DNA from: Lachnospira sp. UBA3212
GTDB lineage: Bacteria; Bacillota; Clostridia; Lachnospirales; Lachnospiraceae
Direction: 5' to 3'
Assembly (NCBI GenBank): GCA_002363615.1
Contig: DEWK01000010.1
Coordinates: forward strand, 54,739-118,738
DNA length: 64,000 nucleotides
Notes under the pieces: generated by a model
Database searches by the model: none
What the model saw: the letters and a program-made list of their open reading frames with translations, nothing else
What the model was told of the DNA's origin: nothing
Program-made: the position numbers and the translations under genes
Shown here: positions 25,601-33,825 of the stretch, one piece after another
Position numbering within the stretch: the first letter of the stretch is position 1
Layout of the letters: each line of letters starts with the position of its first letter

Positions 25601-25951
25601 TTGAAAAAGAGGATGCTAACTTATCTGGATTATCTGGAGAAGATTGATTATCAGCATTTGACAGAGGAGGAAAAAGAAAAACTAGGAAAAGAAATTCTGG
25701 TACAAACCATATTTTTTGCTCATGAAAGAATGATACATTTAATCGTGACCTGTCTATTTGCAATCCTTGCAATTATGGTTTTAATAGCATTTACGGTGAC
25801 AGAGAATATAGCTTTTATACCTTTGTTTTTCTTACTTATGGTATTGTTGGTACCATATATTATGCATTATTATTTGTTGGAGAATGGAACACAAAAGATC
25901 TATACCTATTACGATAAAATTGCGGGAGATTTCATGGATGCCCATAAATAA
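25601..25951 (+). CDS. Small membrane protein of unknown function
   Basis: 116 residues from TTG 25601; AAGGAGGT (25586-25593) sits 7 bases upstream, a better fit than for ATG 25613. The N-terminal ~45 residues are charged and helical (EKIDYQHLTEEEKEKLG), followed by two membrane spans (MIHLIVTCLFAILAIMVLIAF and IAFIPLFFLLMVLLVPYIMHYY, shown in part) and a short Tyr-rich cytoplasmic tail. No family recognised. A TATAAT at 25563-25568 may be the -10; the -35 is unclear. CTTGCA (25506-25511) and TGCAAG (25541-25546) form a spaced inverted repeat upstream. The gene is apparently monocistronic. Confidence 0.72.
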   Translation: MKKRMLTYLDYLEKIDYQHLTEEEKEKLGKEILVQTIFFAHERMIHLIVTCLFAILAIMVLIAFTVTENIAFIPLFFLLMVLLVPYIMHYYLLENGTQKIYTYYDKIAGDFMDAHK

Positions 25952-25995
25952 GAGAAAAACAGTCTACGAAAACGGTTAAAGTGTCTAAAAATAAC

Positions 25996-26024
25996 TTTTC
26001 AAATGTCAAATAATATGGTATGAT
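25996..26024 (+). promoter_or_regulatory. Promoter for the SRPBCC coiled-coil gene
   Basis: TTTTCA (25996-26001), 17 bp spacer, TATGAT (26019-26024) with an extended -10 (TGG just upstream). Predicted start near 26031, leaving a ~73-base leader. Confidence 0.6.
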
Positions 26025-26072
26025 ACTAGAAATTCTTGCGTTATCAAGAGGGAGAGACAGAGAAGGATCGAG

Positions 26073-26126
26073 ATGAGTAATAAAAAAGAAGGGAGAAATC
26101 ACAATGGAGAGAACAGCAGAAAATAA
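26073..26126 (+). CDS. Possible upstream short ORF, 17 codons
   Basis: ATG 26073 with AAGGA (26063-26067) 5 bases upstream opens a 17-codon frame (MSNKKEGRNHNGENSRK) that stops at 26124-26126, overlapping the first 23 bases of the next CDS in another frame. This arrangement could couple or tune translation of the downstream gene. No similarity to known leader peptides was recognised, and it may be chance. Confidence 0.3.
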   Translation: MSNKKEGRNHNGENSRK

Positions 26127-27885
26127 AGAGAGAATCGAGGCGCCTTTAGACCTTGTTTGGAGTTTTGTTCAAACACCAGCAGATATTCACATTCATGGTA
26201 ATATCGATACAACTAGAATTTCAGGAACTGAATGGGTAGAGCATGTATCTAAGACAGAGAACAACACTTATACCGCACAGGTTGATAAGAAAAAACATGT
26301 AGTAGAGATGTCTTCTGTTAACAGTAAGAAGGCGAACGATTCGGATTATATCCATATTCATGTACGTCCTGCCAATAAGAACTATGGTACTGTAGTAGAA
26401 ATCGTAGTAAGTCAGGAATCAAAGGGATTTGGTGGACTTCTTGGTGGTGGTGTGATGACACCTGAAGATGTTTGTACAACCATTATGAACAGCATCAAGA
26501 CCAAGTTAAAAGAGAAATTAAAAGAGAACCCAGAACTTAAGGAACAGATTGCGAAAGAAAAGAGCGATCATGCAGCTGCAAAGCAGGAGAAGATAGATGC
26601 TGCAAATCAGGTAGTTGAGCAGGCAGCAGCTAAGGCTGAGCAGGCAGAGGCAGCAGCAAAAGAAGCAGAAGCTAAGCAGAACGAGGAAGCAGCTCGTCGC
26701 AAGGAAGAGGAAGAGAAGGCTCGTAAGGCAGCGGCTGAAGCTCAGGAAGCAGCAGCTAAGGCAGCAGCAGAAGCCGCTGCACATGCAGATGCTGAGACCA
26801 AGAAACTTTTGAATGAGGCTGAGGCCAGAGTAAGCGAAGAAATTAAGAGAACCAAGGATGTTGAGGCAAAGTATGACGAAGCAGAGCAGAAGTTAACCGC
26901 AACAACCATCGAATTAGAGAATGTAAAGAGTCAGGTTGCAGCTCTTGAAGCGAAGATTGCAGAGATGACCAATAAGGCAACCGAGAGAGAAGAGCAGTTA
27001 GAGGAAGTAATCTCAGAGCGAGATGAGGCTCGTACAAAGGCTGAGAAGGCTCAGAAGGAAATCCATGAGATGGAAGAGACCTTAAAGGCGACCATGGATA
27101 ATGAGCAGGAGTCACAGGAAGCATCTGCTATGTTTGAGGCAGATATTCAGGTTGCAAAATCAGCTCAGGCAGCTGCAGAGGCTCAGTTACTTGCTGAGCA
27201 GGCAAAGACCAAGCAGTTAGAGGCTCAGGCAGCAGTATCTGAAAGTGCATTAAAGAAGGCAGAACTTCAGGCTAGTCAGATGAAGGATAAAGCAGAGCGT
27301 GCGAATGCAGAAGCTAAGGAAGCGAATGAAAAAGCTGCTGAGGCAACAAAGGCTGCAGAGGCAGCTAAGAAAGAAGCAGATGATGCTGTGAAGAAGGCTG
27401 CAGAGGCAGAGAAGAACTTACAGACTACTCAGAGTAAGGTTGTAAATACTGAGAAGCAGTTACAGAATGTACAGAATGAATTAAATACAGCAAACTCTAA
27501 GATTCAGACTGCAACGAAGGCTGCAGAGGAAAGCAAGAAGGAAGCAGCTGCCGCAAATACAAAGGCAGCAGAAGCAGAGAAGAAGCTTGCAGATGCCAAT
27601 GCAAAGCTTGCAGATGCCAATGCAAAGATTGCTGAAGCTGCTAAGAAGGCAGAAGAAGATGCTAAGAAGATTGAAGCTGCAGAAAAGAAAACTGCAGATG
27701 TTGAGAAGGCTCTTGCAAACGCTAAGAAGGAAACAGAGGATACTCTTGCTAAGTTAAAGACAACAGAAACAAATCTTACCAACGCTAATGCAGCTGCTGA
27801 AAAGGCACGTGCAGAGTCTGCTAAGCTTAGTGCAGATGTAAAGGCAAAGGTAGCTGATTTAATGAAGTTATTCCCTGACGCTTAA
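26104..27885 (+). CDS. SRPBCC-like domain protein with a very long Ala/Lys/Glu coiled coil
   Basis: 593 residues, no named family recognised. Residues 1-~140 resemble a SRPBCC/START-like fold: ENKERIEAPLDLVWSFVQ (the opening strand and helix of polyketide-cyclase/SRPBCC proteins), a central beta region, and a long C-terminal helix (TPEDVCTTIMNSIKTKLKEKL). From ~150 to ~590 the sequence is almost entirely Ala, Lys, Glu and Gln in heptad-like order (AEKKLADANAKLADANAKIA), predicting a rod some 400 residues long. There is no signal peptide, membrane span, Cys, or cell-wall motif, so it should be cytoplasmic. Composition differs sharply from its neighbours. SD GAAGGGAG lies 10 bases upstream. The lipoprotein gene follows 38 bases later. 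Long antisense frames here are composition artefacts. Confidence 0.8.
   Translation: MERTAENKERIEAPLDLVWSFVQTPADIHIHGNIDTTRISGTEWVEHVSKTENNTYTAQVDKKKHVVEMSSVNSKKANDSDYIHIHVRPANKNYGTVVEIVVSQESKGFGGLLGGGVMTPEDVCTTIMNSIKTKLKEKLKENPELKEQIAKEKSDHAAAKQEKIDAANQVVEQAAAKAEQAEAAAKEAEAKQNEEAARRKEEEEKARKAAAEAQEAAAKAAAEAAAHADAETKKLLNEAEARVSEEIKRTKDVEAKYDEAEQKLTATTIELENVKSQVAALEAKIAEMTNKATEREEQLEEVISERDEARTKAEKAQKEIHEMEETLKATMDNEQESQEASAMFEADIQVAKSAQAAAEAQLLAEQAKTKQLEAQAAVSESALKKAELQASQMKDKAERANAEAKEANEKAAEATKAAEAAKKEADDAVKKAAEAEKNLQTTQSKVVNTEKQLQNVQNELNTANSKIQTATKAAEESKKEAAAANTKAAEAEKKLADANAKLADANAKIAEAAKKAEEDAKKIEAAEKKTADVEKALANAKKETEDTLAKLKTTETNLTNANAAAEKARAESAKLSADVKAKVADLMKLFPDA
27583..27624 (+). repeat. 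Perfect tandem 21-bp repeat inside the coiled-coil gene
   Basis: Two identical 21-base units (27583-27603 and 27604-27624) encode KLADANA twice. One unit is seven residues, exactly one heptad, so copy-number change would keep the coiled-coil register. Confidence 0.9.
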
Positions 27886-27923
27886 GAAGAGAATCTTTTT
27901 CCAAAAAAACAAGGAGCAGAAGG

Positions 27924-28595
27924 ATGATTTCAAGAATTCGTAAGGCGATGGGAGTGATAGGACTTGTGGTTTGTTTTATGGGAACCATGAGCGCATGTAG
28001 TACCCCTCTACCAACAACAAGTGAAAATGAAACAACTAGTCTGGATTGTGAGGATGTTTTAATTGATGCAAAGCAAGCCTTAACGGATGATCTTTCGGTA
28101 CATGCTCAGATGAACTATGTTTTAGATTATACGGTAGATATTCAAGGGTTACTGCAGCCGGAAAAAGGCTCATTTTCAGCCTACCTGGATGATAAGAAAG
28201 AATTTGTTAACAATATTTACGATCAGGCATGGAAGTTTTCTTCTGTCCTGGAAGAGAATTATGAAGGACGCTCTTCCTATCATCTTTCAGGAAATATAGA
28301 TGGAAGCTTAGTTCAAAGTATCATGCAGGAAATGGTAGATGATAAGAGCTTAACGATTGATTTTACAGACAACACAATCCCAGTGCAGATTTGGATTGAT
28401 AAGAAGACCATGTTACCCTTGGCTTATAATATTGAATTAACCAGAGTGGCAGCGGCAATCAAGAATAAAAACGATAACCAGGGATATGTCTTCCAGTTTA
28501 ATGAATATTCCATTACTTTTCTCTTTAGTTGTGATCGGGATGGAGAAAATATACTTGGTGGAAATCTAAGCGGGGAAGAAACAACAGTAGAATAA
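27924..28595 (+). CDS. Putative lipoprotein of unknown function
   Basis: 223 residues; SD AAGGAGCAGAAGG upstream. The N-terminus has a basic n-region (MISRIRKAMG), a hydrophobic stretch and a lipobox-like MSAC with Cys at ~26, followed by a Thr/Ser/Asn linker, so it is likely a membrane-anchored lipoprotein. The rest is beta-rich (YVLDYTVDIQGLLQ; FSAYLDDKKEFVNNIYDQ; IPVQIWIDKKTMLPLAYNIE), which recalls the LppX/LprG-like lipid-binding folds and DUF6612-type lipoproteins, but that is a guess from pattern. It ends at a strong terminator and is probably in one transcript with the coiled-coil gene. Confidence 0.75.
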   Translation: MISRIRKAMGVIGLVVCFMGTMSACSTPLPTTSENETTSLDCEDVLIDAKQALTDDLSVHAQMNYVLDYTVDIQGLLQPEKGSFSAYLDDKKEFVNNIYDQAWKFSSVLEENYEGRSSYHLSGNIDGSLVQSIMQEMVDDKSLTIDFTDNTIPVQIWIDKKTMLPLAYNIELTRVAAAIKNKNDNQGYVFQFNEYSITFLFSCDRDGENILGGNLSGEETTVE

Positions 28596-28637
28596 AAGAA
28601 TGCTCAGATTATGATACGATAATCTGAGCATTCTTTT
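28594..28637. terminator. Bidirectional intrinsic terminator
   Basis: A perfect 19-bp inverted repeat (28594-28612 with 28619-28637), loop GATACG, beginning in four A and ending in four T. It separates the lipoprotein gene from the convergent CYTH gene. Confidence 0.93.
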
Positions 28638-29103
28638 ATTGCAATTCTGAAAGAGGAATCTTTCCTTGACTTAAAGAGGAATTGGAAAACTTGTGGTCAT
28701 AGGTAACCTCTTTGCCAAACCAGTTGGGAGGAACAAAGGCTAAGGCTTCTTCCTCGCTGGCAAATTCCACCTCTACATAAGAAAGGCCTTGGTAGTCTCC
28801 AAAAAAAAGATCCAATTCTGCGGTAAGAGTCTGGCTTAAGGGAATCTGATATCGTGTTTTGTTTAAAATAATACCATCAGCTTTTTCCAATAAATGATCA
28901 AAGGATTGAGCATCTAAAGGGAGGTTACATTCCTGCCTGCTTAGGCCTCCTCCAACCTTATAGGTTAAGACATAGTCGTCATTTTCCTTTCGAATCCTTA
29001 CCACTGGATTTACGTTTAGGTAGGCCTGGGTCATGACAATCCTTGGATAGGTCTTGTAATCCTTTGGTATTTGTTTTACTAAAAATTTACGTTCGATTTC
29101 CAT
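28636..29103 (-). CDS. CYTH-domain protein (triphosphate tunnel metalloenzyme)
   Basis: 155 residues. The N-terminal signature MEIERKFLV (ExExK) is diagnostic of the CYTH/TTM fold; further tunnel residues appear in NPVVRIRKEND, YVLTYKVG, KTRYQIPL, TAELDLFFGDYQGLSYVEVEF. Bacterial members of this size are usually inorganic triphosphatases, and some hydrolyse nucleoside or thiamine triphosphates; adenylate cyclase activity is less likely. SD AAAGGAT upstream of the ATG. It diverges from the DJ-1 gene. Confidence 0.93.
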   Translation of the reverse strand: MEIERKFLVKQIPKDYKTYPRIVMTQAYLNVNPVVRIRKENDDYVLTYKVGGGLSRQECNLPLDAQSFDHLLEKADGIILNKTRYQIPLSQTLTAELDLFFGDYQGLSYVEVEFASEEEALAFVPPNWFGKEVTYDHKFSNSSLSQGKIPLSELQ

Positions 29104-29141
29104 GAAAATAATCCTTTCGGGTGTACGAAAAAAATGGTTTG

Positions 29142-29150
29142 TGCTAAAAT
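29142..29150 (+). promoter_or_regulatory. Extended -10 element upstream of the DJ-1 gene
   Basis: TGCTAAAAT (29142-29150) is an extended -10 without a clear -35. A TTGACA at 29170-29175 has no -10 at the right distance. Confidence 0.4.
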
Positions 29151-29203
29151 AAGTTTGCGTCTGTTTTTATTGACAGTAATACTATAACACAGGAGGAAGA
29201 AAT

Positions 29204-29752
29204 ATGGCAAAGGTATATGCTTTTTTTGCAGATGGTCTTGAGATGGTGGAAGGATTAACTGTGGTAGATGTGCTTCGCAGAGGTGGAGTGGACTGCAGCA
29301 TTGTATCCATTTCGGATCAGTTAGAGGTGGTATCTAGTCACCAGGTAAAGATTAACTGTGATGTATTAATGAAGGAGATTGATTTTTCAAAAGGAGACAT
29401 GATCTTCCTTCCTGGCGGCTTGGGAGGAATGGAGCGTCTGGATGGATGCCAGCCATTAAAAGAGGAAATCAAAAACTATTTAGAAGAGGGAAAATATGTA
29501 ACTGCTATTTGTGCTTCTCCAACTATTTTTGGTAGAATGGGCATTTTAGAGGGAAAGAAAGCCACCTGCTATCCGGGAATGGAGGGAGATTTAAAAGGGG
29601 CTAAGGTTTCAAAACACGATGTAGTAGTGGACGGAACTATTGTAACCGGACGTGCCATGGGCCCGGCCATTCTATTTGCCTTAAAACTTTTGGAACTTTT
29701 AACAGATAAAAAGATGGCAGATCAAGTTGCAAAAGGCATATGCTTTAAATAA
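29204..29752 (+). CDS. DJ-1/PfpI family protein
   Basis: 182 residues; SD AGGAGGAAG. The DJ-1/ThiJ pattern is clear: YAFFADGLEMVEGLTVVDVLRRGG with the conserved Glu near position 13-16, FLPGGLGGMERL, and the nucleophile elbow TAICASPTIFG with Cys103. Members act as stress-related chaperones or deglycases, or hydrate glyoxal; the precise activity here is unknown. It lies between the CYTH gene and tig with its own SD and no clear terminator after it. Confidence 0.93.
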   Translation: MAKVYAFFADGLEMVEGLTVVDVLRRGGVDCSIVSISDQLEVVSSHQVKINCDVLMKEIDFSKGDMIFLPGGLGGMERLDGCQPLKEEIKNYLEEGKYVTAICASPTIFGRMGILEGKKATCYPGMEGDLKGAKVSKHDVVVDGTIVTGRAMGPAILFALKLLELLTDKKMADQVAKGICFK

Positions 29753-29762
29753 GAAAATATGC

Positions 29763-29791
29763 GTGACAAGAAAAAGACTTTATGATATAAT
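29763..29791 (+). promoter_or_regulatory. Promoter for tig
   Basis: GTGACA (29763-29768), 17 bp spacer, TATAAT (29786-29791). The leader is about 60 bases. Confidence 0.8.
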
Positions 29792-29857
29792 CTTTACTTG
29801 TCGTAGGCGCAAAAAATATATGTTCCTAAGAAGCTATAATCAAGGAGGATTTATAAG

Positions 29858-31174
29858 ATGACTTTACAGAAAGTTGAGAATTTAGAAAACAATACAGCAA
29901 AGCTTACTATTGCTGTTGAGGCTGAGGCTGTTGAGAAGGAGCTAAACAACGCTTACCTGAAGAGAAGAAAGAACATTAATGTCCAAGGATTCCGTAAGGG
30001 TAAAGCACCTAGAAAGTTAATTGAAAAGATGTATGGCGAAGGCATTTTCTTTGATGATGCTGCTAACGCTTTAATCAATGAGACTTATCCGGATGCTGCT
30101 ACCGAAAGCAAACTTGAAATCGTGGCTCAGCCTGATATTGAGGTTGTTCAGATGGAGTCTGGTAAGGAATTTATCTATACTGCAGTAGTTGTATTAAAGC
30201 CGGAAGTAACGCTTGGAGACTATAAGGGTCTTGAGGTTACAAAGGTAGATACAAGCGTAACAGAAGAAGAAGTAGATGCTGAGCTTGAGAGAGTAAGAAA
30301 GCAGAATGGTAGAAGCATTGAGGTTACTGATCGCCCTGTAGCTTCAGGTGATGAGACTGTCATCGACTTTGAAGGTTTCGTAGATGGCGTAGCTTTCGAT
30401 GGCGGTAAGGGTGAGGATTATCCTCTTACGATTGGATCCGGCCAGTTTATCCCTGGATTTGAGGATCAGTTAGTTGGTGCTGAAATCGGTAAGGAAGTAG
30501 AAGTGAATGTTACCTTCCCAGAAGAGTATCATTCAGAAGACCTTGCCGGTAAGGATGCAGTATTTAAGTGTACAGTTAAGTCAATCAAGGTAAAGGAACT
30601 TCCAGAGTTAGATGACGAGTTTGCTTCTGACGTTTCTGAGTTCGAGACCCTTGAAGAATACAAGAAGGATCTTTTCGAGTCTTTAGTTAAGACTAAGGAG
30701 AGCAAGGCAAAGGAAACCAAGGAGAACGAGGTTGTTGAGGCGTTAGTAAAGGTTTCTAAGATGGACATTCCTGAAAAGATGATTGATGCGCAGGTTAGAA
30801 ATATGGCGAATGAGTTTGCTCAGAGATTACAGGCTCAGGGACTTTCTATTGATCAGTATATGAAGTATACTGGTATGAACAACGATAGCTTATTTGAGCA
30901 GATGCGTCCAGAAGCTCTTAAGAGAATTAAGAGCAGATTAGTTCTTGAGGCAGTAGTTGCTGCAGAGAACATTACCGCTTCAGAAGAAGATTTCCAGAAG
31001 CAGGTAGACGAGATGGCTAAGGCTTACAACATGGAAGTTGACAAGATCAAGGAATTACTTGGTGAGAAAGAGAAGGAAAACATGATGTCTGACCTTGCTG
31101 TTAATAAGGCTCTTGATTTCTTGGTTGAGAATGCTAAGGAAGTAGAGAAGGCGGAAGAGACGACGGAAGAGTAA
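29858..31174 (+). CDS. tig: Trigger factor
   Basis: 438 residues, full length; SD CAAGGAGGA. Order: ribosome-binding domain with the signature NVQGFRKGKAPRKLIEKMYG (residues ~41-60), FKBP-type peptidyl-prolyl isomerase domain (GDETVIDFEGFVDGVAFDGG ... FIPGFEDQLVGAEIGKEVEV), then the helical chaperone arms. It binds nascent chains at the ribosome exit. It heads the conserved tig-clpP-clpX cluster, with a hairpin but no terminator before clpP. Confidence 0.98.
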   Translation: MTLQKVENLENNTAKLTIAVEAEAVEKELNNAYLKRRKNINVQGFRKGKAPRKLIEKMYGEGIFFDDAANALINETYPDAATESKLEIVAQPDIEVVQMESGKEFIYTAVVVLKPEVTLGDYKGLEVTKVDTSVTEEEVDAELERVRKQNGRSIEVTDRPVASGDETVIDFEGFVDGVAFDGGKGEDYPLTIGSGQFIPGFEDQLVGAEIGKEVEVNVTFPEEYHSEDLAGKDAVFKCTVKSIKVKELPELDDEFASDVSEFETLEEYKKDLFESLVKTKESKAKETKENEVVEALVKVSKMDIPEKMIDAQVRNMANEFAQRLQAQGLSIDQYMKYTGMNNDSLFEQMRPEALKRIKSRLVLEAVVAAENITASEEDFQKQVDEMAKAYNMEVDKIKELLGEKEKENMMSDLAVNKALDFLVENAKEVEKAEETTEE

Positions 31175-31218
31175 TTTCTTTATGAAAATTTACGTTAACA
31201 CATTAGATGTGTTTTCCT

Positions 31219-31255
31219 GCACTAGGGAGTGGTTTTTTAACCACTCCTTAAGTGC
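31219..31255 (+). other. Hairpin between tig and clpP
   Basis: An inner stem GGAGTGGTT (31226-31234) / AACCACTCC (31239-31247) and an outer GCACT (31219-31223) / AGTGC (31251-31255). No T-tract follows, so it is more likely an RNA-processing or stability element than a terminator. Confidence 0.6.
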
Positions 31256-31300
31256 CTATATGGAATCATTGTTTTATTACACAAGAAGGGAGTTTTACGT

Positions 31301-31885
31301 ATGAGTTTAGTACCTTATGTCATTGAACAGACTGGTAGAGGAGAGCGTTCTTATGATATTTATTCCAGACTGTTAAAAGAAAGAATCATTTTCCTTGGAG
31401 AAGAGGTGAATGATGTTACCGCAAGTCTTGTTGTTTCTCAGCTTTTATTCCTTGAGTCTGAGGATCCTAGCAAGGATATTCAGTTGTATATCAATAGCCC
31501 GGGTGGATCTGTAACCGCCGGTATGGCCATCTATGACACCATGAATTATATTAAGTGCGATGTATCCACTATTTGTATGGGTATGGCTGCCAGCATGGGT
31601 GCCTTTCTTTTATCCAGTGGTGCTAAGGGTAAGCGTTTTGCTTTACCGAATGCTGAGATTATGATTCACCAGCCATCTGGTGGAGCACAGGGTCAGGCAA
31701 CTGAGATTTCTATTGCAGCAGAACATATTCTTCGTACTAAGAAAAAGTTAAATGAAATCTTAGCTGCAAACACAGGTAAGCCAGTAGAAGAAATCGCCAA
31801 TGATACAGAGCGCGATAACTGGATGTCAGCTGACGAAGCGAAGGCTTATGGTCTGATTGACGATGTTGTAACAAACAATCGCTAA
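31301..31885 (+). CDS. clpP: ATP-dependent Clp protease proteolytic subunit
   Basis: 194 residues, standard length. The serine-protease triad is visible: Ser98 (GMAASMGAF), His123 (MIHQPSGG) and Asp172 (TERDNWMSA). The N-terminal MSLVPYVIEQTGRGERSYDI is the usual axial-loop start of Firmicutes ClpP. It forms the tetradecameric protease chamber with ClpX (next gene, 24 bases downstream) and other Clp ATPases. SD AGAAGGGAG precedes the ATG. Confidence 0.98.
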   Translation: MSLVPYVIEQTGRGERSYDIYSRLLKERIIFLGEEVNDVTASLVVSQLLFLESEDPSKDIQLYINSPGGSVTAGMAIYDTMNYIKCDVSTICMGMAASMGAFLLSSGAKGKRFALPNAEIMIHQPSGGAQGQATEISIAAEHILRTKKKLNEILAANTGKPVEEIANDTERDNWMSADEAKAYGLIDDVVTNNR

Positions 31886-31909
31886 TGAAGGAAGATAAGG
31901 GTTAAAAAG

Positions 31910-33208
31910 ATGCCAAATAAAAAAGATGGTGCCGTTCTTCGTTGTTCTTTCTGTGGAAAGACTGAGAATCAGGTAAAGAAGCTAATTGCAGGACCTAGGG
32001 GAGTTTATATTTGTGACTCTTGTGTTAGTCTTTGTGATGAGATTCTTACCGAGGAATTAATGGAGGACGACGAGGAAGAATTAGGACTTAATATTAATTT
32101 ATTAAAGCCAAAGGAAATCAAGGAATTCCTTGATCAATATGTAATTGGACAGGATACTGCCAAGAAGGTATTATCCGTGGCTGTTTATAATCACTATAAG
32201 AGAATCCTTTCTGGGAAGGATCTTGATGTGGAATTACAAAAGTCTAACATACTTATGTTAGGACCTACCGGTTCTGGAAAGACATTCTTAGCCCAGACCC
32301 TTGCCAGAATGTTAAATGTGCCATTTGCCATTGCAGATGCCACCACCTTAACTGAGGCTGGATATGTAGGTGAAGACGTTGAGAATATCTTGCTGAAGTT
32401 GATTCAGGCTGCTGATTATGATGTGGAAAAGGCTCAGTATGGAATTATCTATATCGATGAGATCGATAAGATTACCAAGAAGTCTGAGAATGTATCTATT
32501 ACCAGAGATGTATCAGGAGAGGGAGTTCAGCAGGCCCTTTTGAAGATTTTAGAGGGTACTATGGCAAGTGTGCCTCCTCAGGGTGGTAGAAAACACCCAC
32601 AGCAGGAGACAATTCCCATCGATACTACCAATATCTTATTTATCTGTGGTGGTGCCTTTGATGGTTTGGAGCGAATTGTAGCGGAAAGAACCCAGAAGGG
32701 AAGTATTGGTTTTGGAGCGCAGATTGTAGATAAGAACGAGGAAAGTTTTGACCAGTTATTTGCTCAGGTTATGCCTCAGGATTTGATTAAGTTTGGATTA
32801 ATCCCTGAGTTTATTGGGCGAGTCCCAATTAAGGTCGCTCTCCAGTCTTTAGATGAGGATGCCTTGGTTCGTATTTTGACGGAACCAAAGAATGCCTTGG
32901 TAAAGCAGTTTGTTAAACTGTTAGAGTTAGATAATATAAGTCTCGAGTTTGAAGAAGAGGCTTTGCGAGAGATTGCAAAAAAGGCGATTCATCATCAGAC
33001 GGGTGCTCGTGGACTTCGTGCCATTATTGAAGATACCATGAATGAGGTTATGTATGAGGCTCCTTCTATTGAGGGAGTTGAGAAGTGTATCATTACTAAG
33101 AATGCGGTTCTCGGTAAGGAAAAACCTCAGGTAATTTATCATGAGGAGAAAAAACTTTCTGATAAGATAAAGAATGTAGCAAAGAAAGCTTCAGGAGAAT
33201 TAGAGTAA
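31910..33208 (+). CDS. clpX: ATP-dependent Clp protease ATP-binding subunit ClpX
   Basis: 432 residues. N-terminal zinc finger (CSFCGKTENQVKKLIAGP ... CDSCVSLCDEI) for substrate and adaptor binding, then a AAA+ domain with Walker A GPTGSGKT, Walker B IIYIDEIDKI, sensor and arginine-finger regions, and the ClpP-docking IGF-type loop (KGSIGFGAQI). It unfolds substrates and feeds them to ClpP. The stop shares one base with the engB start (TAATG), so translation is coupled. A lon gene is often found between clpX and engB in related genomes and is absent here. Confidence 0.98.
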   Translation: MPNKKDGAVLRCSFCGKTENQVKKLIAGPRGVYICDSCVSLCDEILTEELMEDDEEELGLNINLLKPKEIKEFLDQYVIGQDTAKKVLSVAVYNHYKRILSGKDLDVELQKSNILMLGPTGSGKTFLAQTLARMLNVPFAIADATTLTEAGYVGEDVENILLKLIQAADYDVEKAQYGIIYIDEIDKITKKSENVSITRDVSGEGVQQALLKILEGTMASVPPQGGRKHPQQETIPIDTTNILFICGGAFDGLERIVAERTQKGSIGFGAQIVDKNEESFDQLFAQVMPQDLIKFGLIPEFIGRVPIKVALQSLDEDALVRILTEPKNALVKQFVKLLELDNISLEFEEEALREIAKKAIHHQTGARGLRAIIEDTMNEVMYEAPSIEGVEKCIITKNAVLGKEKPQVIYHEEKKLSDKIKNVAKKASGELE

Positions 33209-33801
33209 TGAAGATGAAAGAGGTTACCCTTGAGACTGTATGTGGAATTACAAGCAAGCTTCCGGATCATACCTTACCGGAAGTGGCATTTGCCGGAAAG
33301 TCCAATGTGGGAAAGTCTTCCCTCATTAATGCGATTATGAATCGAAAGTCCTTGGCTAGAACGTCTTCTCAGCCGGGAAAAACCCAGACGATTAACTTTT
33401 ATCTGATTAATCAGGATCTTTACCTGGTGGATCTTCCGGGTTATGGATTTGCCAAGGTTTCTGAGGATGTTCGAAAGAAGTGGGGAAAGATGATTGAGAA
33501 TTATCTTTATAATCGTCCCCAGCTAAAGAAGATTTTTCTTTTGATTGATATCCGTCATGAGCCAGGGGCCAATGATCGCAATATGTATCAGTGGATTGTT
33601 TCCCAAGGGTATGAGCCAATTATCATTGCTACGAAGTTGGATAAGCTAAAAAGAAGTCAAGTTCAAAAACAGGTCTCGGTGGTTCGAAAGGGACTGGGGA
33701 TGAAAGAAAATGATATCTTAATACCATTTTCATCGGTTACCAAGCAGGGACGAGAAGAGATTTTGGATTTAATGAGTCAAGTTTTGAAAGATGAGGATTA
33801 A
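33208..33801 (+). CDS. engB: Ribosome biogenesis GTP-binding protein EngB (YsxC/YihA)
   Basis: 197 residues. G motifs: GKSNVGKSSLI (G1), QTINFYL region (G2), DLPGYGFA (G3), TKLDKL (G4) and SSVTKQG (G5). It is an essential GTPase that assists 50S subunit assembly in most bacteria. It starts inside the clpX stop, and the DUF4364 gene follows after 24 bases, so tig-clpP-clpX-engB-DUF4364 appears to be one transcription unit ending at 34429. Confidence 0.97.
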   Translation: MKMKEVTLETVCGITSKLPDHTLPEVAFAGKSNVGKSSLINAIMNRKSLARTSSQPGKTQTINFYLINQDLYLVDLPGYGFAKVSEDVRKKWGKMIENYLYNRPQLKKIFLLIDIRHEPGANDRNMYQWIVSQGYEPIIIATKLDKLKRSQVQKQVSVVRKGLGMKENDILIPFSSVTKQGREEILDLMSQVLKDED

Positions 33802-33825
33802 ACAGAACTTTTAAAGAGGTTAAAG

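Noticed and set aside
26518..27782. Several minus-strand and shifted frames rich in Cys/Leu or Ala/Ser across the coiled-coil gene
   Set aside because: The low-complexity Ala/Lys/Glu coding sequence leaves other frames open by composition; none has an SD or family pattern.
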